Below are positions 57,925 through 64,000 of a stretch of 64,000 nt of DNA, in pieces. Each line of letters opens with the position of its first letter. The stretch's first letter is position 1. The translations under genes were made by a program, and so were the position numbers. The stretch spans positions 186,001 to 250,000 of the forward strand of contig JACKIC010000005.1 of the NCBI GenBank assembly GCA_020638655.1, read 5' to 3'. This DNA is from Planctomycetota bacterium. GTDB lineage: Bacteria; Planctomycetota; UBA1135; UBA2386. Under the pieces are notes generated by a model. It was not told where the DNA came from. It ran no database searches and saw only the letters and a program-made list of their open reading frames with translations.

Positions 57925-57942
57925 GCAGGTGGTGACACCTGC
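57925..57942 (+). promoter_or_regulatory. 7-bp hairpin with GTGA tetraloop in the HU leader
   Basis: GCAGGTGGTGACACCTGC folds into a perfect 7-bp stem with a GNRA-type loop, 35 nt before the HU start. No T-run follows. It could stabilise or attenuate the HU message or protect the 3' end of the upstream mRNA. Confidence 0.35.
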
Positions 57943-57977
57943 CAATCTGGAGCCAACTGGGAAAAGGGGATTACGTG

Positions 57978-58406
57978 ATGACCCGCATGACGAAGCAGGA
58001 TGCGAACAGCATGGATCAGGCGACGGGCCAGCGCACGGCGGCGGCGGAAGAAGCCTTCGGCCGTCAAGCCAACAAGGGCATTCTCGCCGACAAGGTCGCC
58101 GAGGAACTGAACGTGCCGCGGCGCACCGCCGCCCGCGTCCTGGACGCGGTTCTCGACTCGATCGGCGACCTGCTGCAGGGCCGTGGCAAGGTCGCGGTGA
58201 AGGGCTTCGGCACCTTCGAGCGCCGCATCCGCAAGGGTCGCGCCTACAAGCACCCGCTGACCGGCGAGAGCATCGACGTCGCCAACAAGGAGACGATCAT
58301 CTTCAAGCCCAGCGACCAGCTGATCGCGGACACGCGCACCAACGCTGCCCCGCGCGCCAAGAAGCCCAGCGGCACGCCGACCGACGACATCCTGTTCAAG
58401 GGCTGA
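57978..58406 (+). CDS. HU/IHF family DNA-binding protein with extensions at both ends
   Basis: 142 residues; the HU core (about 90 residues) is flanked by about 28 residues before and 22 after. Core motifs: KGILADKVAEELNVPRRTAARVLDAVLDSIGDLLQGRGKVAVKGFGTFERRIRKGRAYKHPLTGESI. The DNA-intercalating arm has KHPLTGE where many HU proteins have RNPQTGE. A Shine-Dalgarno AAGGGGA lies 8 nt before the ATG at 57978. The C-terminal tail (APRAKKPSGTPTDDILFKG) is basic, then acidic. Nucleoid-associated protein by family. Confidence 0.9.
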   Translation: MTRMTKQDANSMDQATGQRTAAAEEAFGRQANKGILADKVAEELNVPRRTAARVLDAVLDSIGDLLQGRGKVAVKGFGTFERRIRKGRAYKHPLTGESIDVANKETIIFKPSDQLIADTRTNAAPRAKKPSGTPTDDILFKG

Positions 58407-58427
58407 TCGAAACAGGTCACGACGAAG

Positions 58428-58467
58428 CGAGGAGGTCATCCGCGAAGGATGCCCTCCTCGTTCGTTT
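58428..58467 (+). terminator. rho-independent-like terminator after the HU gene
   Basis: Inverted repeat CGAGGAGG...ATCC-gcgaa-GGAT...CCTCCTCG between 58428 and 58460 (about 12 pairs), followed by TTCGTTT. It lies 21 nt after the HU stop. Confidence 0.7.
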
Positions 58468-58517
58468 CCGGGCGAGACGACGCCCTGTCTTGTGGTGACC
58501 GGACCCGAACCGACCGC

Positions 58518-58523
58518 TATCCT
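58518..58523 (+). promoter_or_regulatory. -10-like hexamer TATCCT, leaderless arrangement
   Basis: TATCCT ends exactly 7 nt before GTG 58531; a GTGACC 18 nt further upstream could be the -35 box. The hexamer and its flanks (CGCTATCCTGCG) are identical to those before the fucosidase gene. Confidence 0.4.
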
Positions 58524-58530
58524 GCGACCC

Positions 58531-59406
58531 GTGGGCAATACCGACGACGCCAGCGACGTGGTCACCGCCGCGTGCCTCCAGTTCGACGTGCGCGCCGGCG
58601 ATGTCGCCGCCAACTGCGCAGCGATGCGCGCCGGCGTCGAAGAGGCAGTCGAGGCCGGTGCGAGGCTGTGTGTGCTGCCGGAACTGTGGGCGACTTCGTT
58701 CCTGGCCGAGATCGACGACGCCGCGCTGCACGAAGCCGAGGAAGCCGAGCGCGAGCTGCGCGAGCTGTCGGCGACGCACGGTCTGGTGACCGTCGGCAGC
58801 ACGCTCGAGGCCGTCGACGGCGGCGTGCACAACACGGCGTTCGTCTACGATCGCGGTGAGGAGGTGGGTCGCTATCGCAAGATCCACATGTTCTCGCCCA
58901 ACGTCGAGCATCGTCATCACCTGCCCGGCGACACTCCGCTGGTCGTGCAGACGAGCGTCGGCAAGCTCGGCGTGCTGATCTGCTACGACCTGCGCTTCCC
59001 CGAGCTCGCGCGCTACTACTTCCACCGCGGCGTCGAGATCGTCGCCGTGCCGGGTCAGTGGCCCGAGGCGCGTTCGCAACACTGGCGAACGCTGCTGCGC
59101 AGCCGCGCGATCGAGAACGAGATGTACGTGGTCGGCTGCAATCGCACCGGCCAGGAGAACTCGCTGCGCAACGGCGAGCCGATGCCGTTCCCCGGCGACA
59201 GCCGGATCGTCGATCCGACCGGCGAGATCCTCGCCTCCGGCTCGGGCGACGCCGGCGCGTTGGTCGGCGCGCTGGAGCTGCGCAAGGTGCGCACCATGCG
59301 GCGCATCCTGCCGATCGCCCAGGACGCGCGACCGCAGGTCTATCGCAAACTGTTCGAAGAGACCTGGGAACAGGCCTGCCGGCAGGCGCGCGGACAGGCC
59401 GAGTGA
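58531..59406 (+). CDS. carbon-nitrogen hydrolase (nitrilase superfamily)
   Basis: 291 residues from GTG 58531. The longer reading from GTG 58492 is rejected because the sequence there holds the promoter. Catalytic triad: Glu in CVLPELWATSF, Lys in GRYRKIHMFSP, Cys in VLICYDLRFPELARYY. C-terminal GDSRIVDPTGEIL is typical. The closest described group is omega-amidase/Nit2-like; deamidation of alpha-ketoglutaramate or similar is inferred. Stand-alone. Confidence 0.88.
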   Translation: MGNTDDASDVVTAACLQFDVRAGDVAANCAAMRAGVEEAVEAGARLCVLPELWATSFLAEIDDAALHEAEEAERELRELSATHGLVTVGSTLEAVDGGVHNTAFVYDRGEEVGRYRKIHMFSPNVEHRHHLPGDTPLVVQTSVGKLGVLICYDLRFPELARYYFHRGVEIVAVPGQWPEARSQHWRTLLRSRAIENEMYVVGCNRTGQENSLRNGEPMPFPGDSRIVDPTGEILASGSGDAGALVGALELRKVRTMRRILPIAQDARPQVYRKLFEETWEQACRQARGQAE

Positions 59407-59423
59407 CGCGGGGCCGGCGACGC

Positions 59424-60635
59424 CTACTCCACGAACGCCTGCAGCTGGCGCAGCTTGTTGGGCTTCTTGATGCGGCCGATGGCCGCGTTCTGCAGCTGAC
59501 GCACGCGCTCGGCGGTGATGCCCAGCTCCGACGCGATCTCACCCAAGGTCTGTGGCTCGGCACCGTCGAGCCCGAAGCGACGCCGCAGGATGCGCTGCTC
59601 ACGCTCGGGCAGGTCGGCGAGGACGTCGGCCAGGACTTCCTTGAGATTGCCCTCCTGGATCGACTCCGGGATCGGCTCGAGGCTCTCGTCGGGCATCAAC
59701 TGCACCAGCGAGCTGCCTTCCTCGTGCTTGATCTCGGCGTCGAGGCTGACGGCGTAGCGGCGGGTCGCGAGCACCCACTCGACGCGTTCGGCCGGGATGC
59801 CCAGTCGGGCGCCGATCTCGGTCGAAGTGGGCTCGCGGCCTTCGCGGCGCCCGGCTTCTTGAGCCTTGCGGATCTTGCCGAGGATCTTCTGCACCCAGAT
59901 CGGCACCCGGACGGTGCGCGCGCTGTTGTAGAGCATCTTCAGCACCGCCTGGTGCACCCAGTACTGCGCGTAGGTGCGGAACCGGACGTCGCGGCGCCAG
60001 TCGAACCCGTCGATCGCCTGGAACAACGAGGCGTTGCCTTCCTGGATCAGGTCGGCGGTGTCCACGCCCAGGCCGCGATACCGGTTGACGGTGCTCAGGA
60101 CGATGTAGAGCGCGCCCTCGACGTAGAGATTGCGCAGGTCCTCGTACTGGTGCAGCAGCCGCACGAACCACTCGCGGTCGAGCTTGGTCCGGCCCTTGGC
60201 AGAGGTCGACGAGACCGCCTCCACCTGGGCGGAAGCCGGCTTGTGCAAGAGCTCCTCGACCTGCTCCGGGGAGAACTTGAGCATCACCAGGCCCCGGCGC
60301 ACCATGCCACGAACGAAGTCGTTGCGCCGGGCCATGCGGAACTCTTCCGCCCGGTCCATCGCGGGAATCCGGCGCAGCTCGGCCTGATACGCCGTGCCCC
60401 GAACGTCCGGCATGTCCCCCACGACTGTCGGATTGGCAGTCTCTGCCATCAGCTGCCGGTAACCTGACACGTTCAGCATCGCCTGGGCCCGGAAGAACTC
60501 CTTGGCCAAAGCCTCGCTGGCCGCATCGAAGCGGTCGGCAGGAACGTCCAGGAGCGCGTCGAGCTGCGGCAGATCGATGATCTGCTGCGGCTGCAACTTA
60601 CGCTTCGCTTTAGACTTGAGTCTGGCAAGCACCAT
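59424..60635 (-). CDS. sigma-70 family RNA polymerase sigma factor, divergent group
   Basis: 403 residues. Region 2 (about 165-235) reads GALYIVLSTVNRYRGLGVDTADLIQEGNASLFQAIDGFDWRRDVRFRTYAQYWVHQAVLK. Region 3 (about 245-315) and region 4 (ERILRRRFGLDGAEPQTLGEIASELGITAERVRQLQNAAIGRIK) follow. The region 2.4 stretch is AQYWVHQAV instead of the usual ATWWIRQAI, and the N-terminal 120 residues do not match region 1.1/1.2 of RpoD. This suggests an alternative sigma factor with different -10 recognition, not the housekeeping one. GGAG sits 8 nt before the ATG. The target regulon is unknown. Confidence 0.85.
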   Translation of the reverse strand: MVLARLKSKAKRKLQPQQIIDLPQLDALLDVPADRFDAASEALAKEFFRAQAMLNVSGYRQLMAETANPTVVGDMPDVRGTAYQAELRRIPAMDRAEEFRMARRNDFVRGMVRRGLVMLKFSPEQVEELLHKPASAQVEAVSSTSAKGRTKLDREWFVRLLHQYEDLRNLYVEGALYIVLSTVNRYRGLGVDTADLIQEGNASLFQAIDGFDWRRDVRFRTYAQYWVHQAVLKMLYNSARTVRVPIWVQKILGKIRKAQEAGRREGREPTSTEIGARLGIPAERVEWVLATRRYAVSLDAEIKHEEGSSLVQLMPDESLEPIPESIQEGNLKEVLADVLADLPEREQRILRRRFGLDGAEPQTLGEIASELGITAERVRQLQNAAIGRIKKPNKLRQLQAFVE

Positions 60636-60818
60636 GAGGGGTCTCCGTGTGGTTCGGCGGTGTGTTACGACCGCGATGTGGCTGGGTTCGCCACAAAGGA
60701 TCGCGCGGAGGCACCGCGCACGGGCAAGTCGGACAACTTCCGTGCCGGCAGGAGACCCCCAAACGGCCGCCAGACTCCGCGAAATCGGAGCCTCCCGTGC
60801 CATGGGCCCGACAGGCGG

Positions 60819-61757
60819 CTACTTGCGCCGGATCAACAGGCCGAGGATCAGCAGCACCAGCACGCCGCCACCGACCAGCAGGAACTGCATGTGGTTGCCG
60901 CCCGCGTCGGGGATCGGCTGCGGGTCGAGGGGCTCCTCTGCCGCAACGACAGGGTGGGAAGCCGCCGCGCCGGGCGTCACGGCTTCGCCGCCGAGTGCCG
61001 GGGCGCGCTCCATCGCTCCCGCTTCGCCGTTCGTATCGCTGCCCCCCGAGGTCCCGGTCGGGTTCGTCGTGCGGGCGCCCGCGGCGACCTGCACCGGCAT
61101 GGTCACCGACGGATCCGCGGCGAGGCCGACCTCGACCTCGGTGGTCGCGCGGTCGACGAAGCGGCCCACGACCTGAGCCGACGTGCCGTCGTAGAGGTCG
61201 AACTTCATGTCGACGTGCACCGGCTGCTTGGTGCCGATCTTGGCGTCCGCGGCCATCGTGACCGGGATCTCGAAGATCGCGGTGTTGTCGTAGACAGGTC
61301 GCCCGAGATAGCCCGAGGCCAGGGTGCCCGGCTTGGCGGGATGGAACGTCGGGGCGCCGAGGGTGATCGAACCCTGGGTCGCCGGCGACGTCACCTGCAG
61401 CGGCGCCGGCGCCGGCAGCACCGCCGCGCCCTGCAGGACGGCAGTGACGTACAGCGTGCCGCTCTGCCCCGGCAGCAGTCGCGAGGGACGGACCGCGGCG
61501 ACGAACCGGCAGTAGGCGGACGCCCCGCTCCGGATGCTGCGCTCGAGGCGCTGCTCGGGGGTCAGGCTCTCCCAGGCCTCCTCCTGGGCCTTGCCGTCGG
61601 CGCTCTTGGCGGAACCGTCGTCACCGGCCTCTGCCTCGATCTCGCGCTGCTTGCCGACCTGAGCCGGGCGCTCCCCGGGGCCGCCGGTGCCCGGCTTGTT
61701 CTGGGCAGCGAGACCAAGACACAAGGCAGCAACGACCAGGGCAAAGCGAAGCGACAT
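60819..61757 (-). CDS. secreted or membrane protein, DsbD-N/BatD-like beta domain and C-terminal TM
   Basis: 312 residues from ATG 61757 (ATG 61778 is an alternative). Signal peptide about 1-18 (SLRFALVVAALCLGLAAQ). An acidic linker follows, then a beta domain (about 75-200) with GRPVYDNTAIFEIPVTMAADAKIGTKQPVHVDMKFDLYDGTSA, which resembles DsbD N-terminal domains in spacing but lacks their cysteine pair. A Thr/Gly/Ala-rich linker leads to a single C-terminal TM helix (about 290-308, LVGGGVLVLLILGLLI) and RRK tail. Periplasmic protein anchored at its C-terminus. Function not assigned. Confidence 0.65.
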   Translation of the reverse strand: MSLRFALVVAALCLGLAAQNKPGTGGPGERPAQVGKQREIEAEAGDDGSAKSADGKAQEEAWESLTPEQRLERSIRSGASAYCRFVAAVRPSRLLPGQSGTLYVTAVLQGAAVLPAPAPLQVTSPATQGSITLGAPTFHPAKPGTLASGYLGRPVYDNTAIFEIPVTMAADAKIGTKQPVHVDMKFDLYDGTSAQVVGRFVDRATTEVEVGLAADPSVTMPVQVAAGARTTNPTGTSGGSDTNGEAGAMERAPALGGEAVTPGAAASHPVVAAEEPLDPQPIPDAGGNHMQFLLVGGGVLVLLILGLLIRRK

Positions 61758-61941
61758 GGGGGAGCGGAAGCAGGGCATGAGGGGAGGCTCGACTACGGAC
61801 AGACTACGACGCGATCGGGACCCCGGATCTTCGACTTCCTTGGGACATTTATCCACGCCGACCTGCATCGATCGGTCTTCCCACCCATCGCATGGGCCGC
61901 GCCGCGGCGACGGGAGGCCCAGGTGAAGACCGCGCACCGCC

Positions 61942-61970
61942 TTGATATGGCCCCAACACGTGGCTAATTG
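61942..61970 (+). promoter_or_regulatory. sigma70-like promoter TTGATA-N17-TAATTG for the mrp operon
   Basis: TTGATA (61942-61947), a 17-nt spacer and TAATTG (61965-61970) are the best -35/-10 pair in the window. The -10 lies 10 nt before the ATG at 61981, so the transcript would have almost no leader. Confidence 0.5.
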
Positions 61971-61980
61971 TCTTCGCCCC

Positions 61981-63045
61981 ATGTCCCAGCCACAGGCAGC
62001 CCCCACCGAAGCCGCCGTCTTCGACGCCCTGCGCGCGGTGCGCGATCCCGATCTGCATCGCGACATCGTCGAGCTCGGCTTCGTCAAGGACCTGCGCATC
62101 TGCGGCGGCAACGTCGCCTTCGCGATCGAACTGACCACGCCGGCGTGCCCCGTCAAGGACCTGATGCAGAGCCAGGCCGAAGCTGCGGTGCGCAAGCTGC
62201 CCGGCGTCGAGGAAGTGACCGTGACCATGACCGCCCAGGTGACCGCCAGTCGACCGCTGCTCGGCGACAAGGGCATGATCCCCGGGGTCAAGAACGTGAT
62301 CGCCGTGTCGTCCGGCAAGGGCGGCGTCGGCAAGTCGACGGTGGCGGTCAACCTCGCCTGCGCGCTGGCCCAGTCGGGCGCGCGCGTCGGCATCCTCGAC
62401 GCCGACGTCTACGGCCCCAACGTGCCGCTGATGCTCGGCCTGACCGGTCAGCCCGGGGTCGAGAACAAGAAGATCGTGCCGTTCGAGCGCCACGGCCTGC
62501 AGGTGATGTCGATGGCGCTGTTGGTCGCCGAGGATCAGCCGGTGATCTGGCGCGGCCCGATGCTGCACTCCGCGGTGCGCCAGTTCCTGTTCGACGTGGC
62601 CTGGAACGACCTCGACTACCTGGTCGTCGACCTGCCGCCGGGCACCGGCGACGCACAGCTGTCGCTGAGTCAGCAGGCGCACCTGATGGGCGCGATCATC
62701 GTGACCACGCCGCAGGACGTCTCCGTGCTCGACGTGCGCAAGGCGATCCGCATGTTCCAGACCGTGAACGTGCCGATCCTCGGCGTGGTCGAGAACATGG
62801 CGTGGTTCACCCCGCCCGGCAGCACCGAGCGCTACCACCTGTTCGGCGAAGGCGGCGGCGCGCGCATCGAGAAGGAGTTCGGCGTGCCGCTGCTCGGCCA
62901 GGTCCCGATCGAGATCCCGGTGCGTGAAGGCGGTGACCGCGGCCAGCCGATCGTCGTCGCCGACCCCACCTCCGCTGCCGCGCAGGCGCTCGCCGGTGTC
63001 GCCGGCAAGGTCGCGCAGCGCGTTTCCGTCCTCAACGCCCAGTAG
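61981..63045 (+). CDS. mrp: Mrp/NBP35-type ATP-binding protein (Fe-S carrier family)
   Basis: 354 residues. An N-terminal DUF59/MIP18 domain (about 8-85, AVFDALRAVRDPDLHRDIVELGFVKDL, TTPACPVKD) is followed by the P-loop ATPase: SSGKGGVGKSTVAVNLA, DADVYGPNVPLMLGL, VDLPPGTGDAQLSLSQ and VVENMAWFTPPGSTERYHLFGEGGG. The C-terminal CxxC normally found after ENM(S/A) is absent (FTPPGS), so cluster bridging as in E. coli ApbC is doubtful. A DUF59 cysteine is kept. The next gene, a redox-disulfide protein, lies 11 bp downstream. Confidence 0.93.
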   Translation: MSQPQAAPTEAAVFDALRAVRDPDLHRDIVELGFVKDLRICGGNVAFAIELTTPACPVKDLMQSQAEAAVRKLPGVEEVTVTMTAQVTASRPLLGDKGMIPGVKNVIAVSSGKGGVGKSTVAVNLACALAQSGARVGILDADVYGPNVPLMLGLTGQPGVENKKIVPFERHGLQVMSMALLVAEDQPVIWRGPMLHSAVRQFLFDVAWNDLDYLVVDLPPGTGDAQLSLSQQAHLMGAIIVTTPQDVSVLDVRKAIRMFQTVNVPILGVVENMAWFTPPGSTERYHLFGEGGGARIEKEFGVPLLGQVPIEIPVREGGDRGQPIVVADPTSAAAQALAGVAGKVAQRVSVLNAQ

Positions 63046-63056
63046 GCAAGCCAACC

Positions 63057-63287
63057 ATGACCGACAACACCAACACCCCAGGCAGCACCGCGTTCACCGC
63101 GCAGACGACCATGCTCGAAGCCCTCACCGCCGACCCCTCGCTGGGCATGGTGCTGATGCGCGACTTCCACCTCGGCGGCTGCAGCCACTGCGGTTTCGAC
63201 CCGCACGACACGATCGCGAACGTGGCGGCCCAGAACGGCATCCCGACCGAGCGACTGCTCGCGGCCCTGAACCGCCAGGCCAGCTGA
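63057..63287 (+). CDS. small redox-disulfide protein (DUF1858/TIGR03980-like)
   Basis: 76 residues. TMLEALTADPSLGMVLMRDFHLGGCSHCGFDPHDTIANVAAQNGIPTERLLAALN matches the fold of short sulfur-relay or hybrid-cluster-associated redox disulfide proteins, with a CSHC pair. Eleven bp after mrp, so cotranscribed. A role in sulfur or Fe-S traffic with Mrp is inferred. Confidence 0.75.
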   Translation: MTDNTNTPGSTAFTAQTTMLEALTADPSLGMVLMRDFHLGGCSHCGFDPHDTIANVAAQNGIPTERLLAALNRQAS

Positions 63288-63308
63288 GCCTCCAGGCCAG
63301 CTGAACCT
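63275..63308 (+). repeat. 17-nt tandem duplication over the stop codon
   Basis: CCAGGCCAGCTGAGCCT and CCAGGCCAGCTGAACCT lie back to back; the first includes the TGA of the redox-disulfide gene. One mismatch. A recent slippage event is the simplest explanation. Confidence 0.75.
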
Positions 63309-63439
63309 CAGGACGGCTCAACTTGCAGGACGGCGCGCGACTCCACTTGAGCCGCGCCCTTGCTTCGCCCCCTTCCGAGGTCAAAGATAGACGCCCCTCC
63401 CGGTGCCGCGGCGCCGGCCCAATTCAAGCCCACCAAGCC

Positions 63440-63760
63440 ATGGTCACCGAACTGTCCGACTCCAGTTTCCAGTCCACCCTGCAGAACGCCAAGGTCCCGG
63501 TCCTCGTCGACTTCTCGGCGGGCTGGTGCCAGCCCTGCAAGGCCCTCGCGCCGACGATCGACAAGGTCGCCGACGAGTACAAGGGCAAGATGGAGGTCTA
63601 CAAGATCGACATCGACGAGGCCCAGGACACGGCCGCCAACCTCGGCATCATGAGCGTGCCGACGTGCATCTTCTTCCGCGACGGCAAGGAAGTGGACCGC
63701 TTCACCGGCAACGTCGACCTGCGCACCGTCAAGGGCCACGTCGATCGCGTCCTGGGCTGA
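63440..63760 (+). CDS. thioredoxin
   Basis: 106 residues, the size of TrxA. The active site is WCQPC (Gin the middle position usually Gly, WCGPC), with VDFSAGWCQPCKALAPTIDKVADEY, the cis-proline region IMSVPTCIFFRDG and the closing helix. Reductase partner not in the window. Glutamine in the CXXC loop should alter redox potential. A TAGACG hexamer lies about 50 nt upstream of the ATG. Confidence 0.92.
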   Translation: MVTELSDSSFQSTLQNAKVPVLVDFSAGWCQPCKALAPTIDKVADEYKGKMEVYKIDIDEAQDTAANLGIMSVPTCIFFRDGKEVDRFTGNVDLRTVKGHVDRVLG

Positions 63761-63834
63761 TCTCGTTTGGGCAGACCGCGCACGCGGCGTCCGCCACGCG
63801 ACGCCGCCCCCGACCTCCGGGCAGCCGACCCCGC

Positions 63835-64000
63835 TCAGGGTCGCGACGCCGATCGCCCCAGCCCCCTGCGCAGGTTCTGCCACGCCAGCGCCAACCCGAG
63901 CGGCACCAGCACGAACGCCGCCCACCACGACCGCTGCGGCGCGGTGACCGGCAACGGCGCGAGCACTTCGACCTCCCCGACCTTGCCCACGAACACGTGG
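63835..64000 (-). CDS. C-terminus of a membrane protein (5' part outside window)
   Basis: The last 54 codons of a minus-strand frame ending at TGA 63837-63835. The translated tail reads HVFVGKVGEVEVLAPLPVT, then one TM helix (WWAAFVLVPLGLALAWQNL) and a basic end RRGLGRSASRP. The codon bias and the clean C-terminal helix make it credible. The protein is probably anchored by its C-terminus; family not identifiable from this fragment. Confidence 0.6.
   Translation of the reverse strand, partial: HVFVGKVGEVEVLAPLPVTAPQRSWWAAFVLVPLGLALAWQNLRRGLGRSASRP

Noticed and set aside
58492..58530. Longer start (GTG 58492) for the carbon-nitrogen hydrolase
   Set aside because: That stretch contains the -10-like TATCCT and has no similarity to the N-terminus of the family; GTG 58531 fits better.

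Overview
The window is about 70% GC and reads as a chromosomal segment of a free-living, heterotrophic planctomycete, not a mobile element. The lineage signal is strong. There is a tail-to-head pair of DUF1501 and PSD1 (DUF1549/DUF1553) genes, many Tat- or Sec-exported proteins whose signal peptides end in Ala-Gln, FHA-containing regulators and a eukaryote-like kinase. LptF/LptG permeases and a carbohydrate porin indicate a Gram-negative envelope. I see no phage, transposase, CRISPR array, integron or rRNA operon. There is one tRNA, tRNA-Ala(CGC).

Layout. 1-2.1 kb: a three-subunit flavin/2Fe-2S amino-acid (imino-acid) dehydrogenase of the HcnABC / hydroxyproline dehydrogenase type, on the minus strand. 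2.1-6.5 kb: a secreted GH29 fucosidase, an M19 dipeptidase and a metallophosphoesterase. 6.5-11.6 kb: an FHA-GAF-AAA+-HTH sigma54 activator divergent from a membrane-anchored coiled-coil kinase. 11.6-16.4 kb: YheU, DUF1501, PSD1 and SlyX. 16.4-26.4 kb: housekeeping genes (gluQ, rsgA, folC, aroB) mixed with small membrane, NUDIX, AhpD-like, esterase and DUF1508 proteins. 26.4-29.6 kb: a cobalamin locus. A class-I cobalamin riboswitch reads into a secreted beta-propeller-like protein, divergent from a QueG-like Fe-S protein and a BtuF-like binding protein. 29.7-34.5 kb: a large carboxypeptidase-regulatory-repeat surface protein, a membrane protein with no ordinary start codon, and DUF1444. 34.6-41.6 kb: tandem 16-nt repeats, then an FHA protein with a degenerate sigma54-activator domain, a cysteine desulfurase, mutS and a GNAT enzyme. 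41.6-45.4 kb: lptF-lptG and a small membrane protein, divergent from a fused double Kdo/WaaP-type kinase. 45.4-54.6 kb: a long minus-strand gene run, mostly with 17-20 bp gaps: thiolase, hydroxyacyl-CoA dehydrogenase, acyl-CoA dehydrogenase, SppA, a second acyl-CoA dehydrogenase, OprB-like porin, chemoreceptor and a small secreted protein. 54.7-57 kb: tRNA-Ala and a coupled HAMP / small TM / right-handed-repeat membrane operon. 57-59.4 kb: MinD/FlhG-like ATPase, an HU-type protein and a carbon-nitrogen hydrolase. 59.4-64 kb: a divergent sigma-70 factor, a membrane protein, Mrp (lacking the usual CxxC), a redox-disulfide protein, thioredoxin and the C-terminus of a membrane protein.

Two things stand out. 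The first is the cobalamin divergon at 26.4-29.6 kb. It has the parts expected of a B12 capture and processing pathway, and its riboswitch-controlled exported protein resembles, in logic and fold class, the Bacteroides surface B12-binding protein BtuG. The second is a promoter pattern: several genes have a -10-like hexamer exactly 7 nt before the start codon, which would give leaderless mRNAs. Pairs of divergent genes also share very short or even negative intergenic distances (gluQ/rsgA starts overlap by 13 nt; lptF and the kinase fusion are 11 nt apart).

All calls come from reading the sequence and translated frames. No database search was run.
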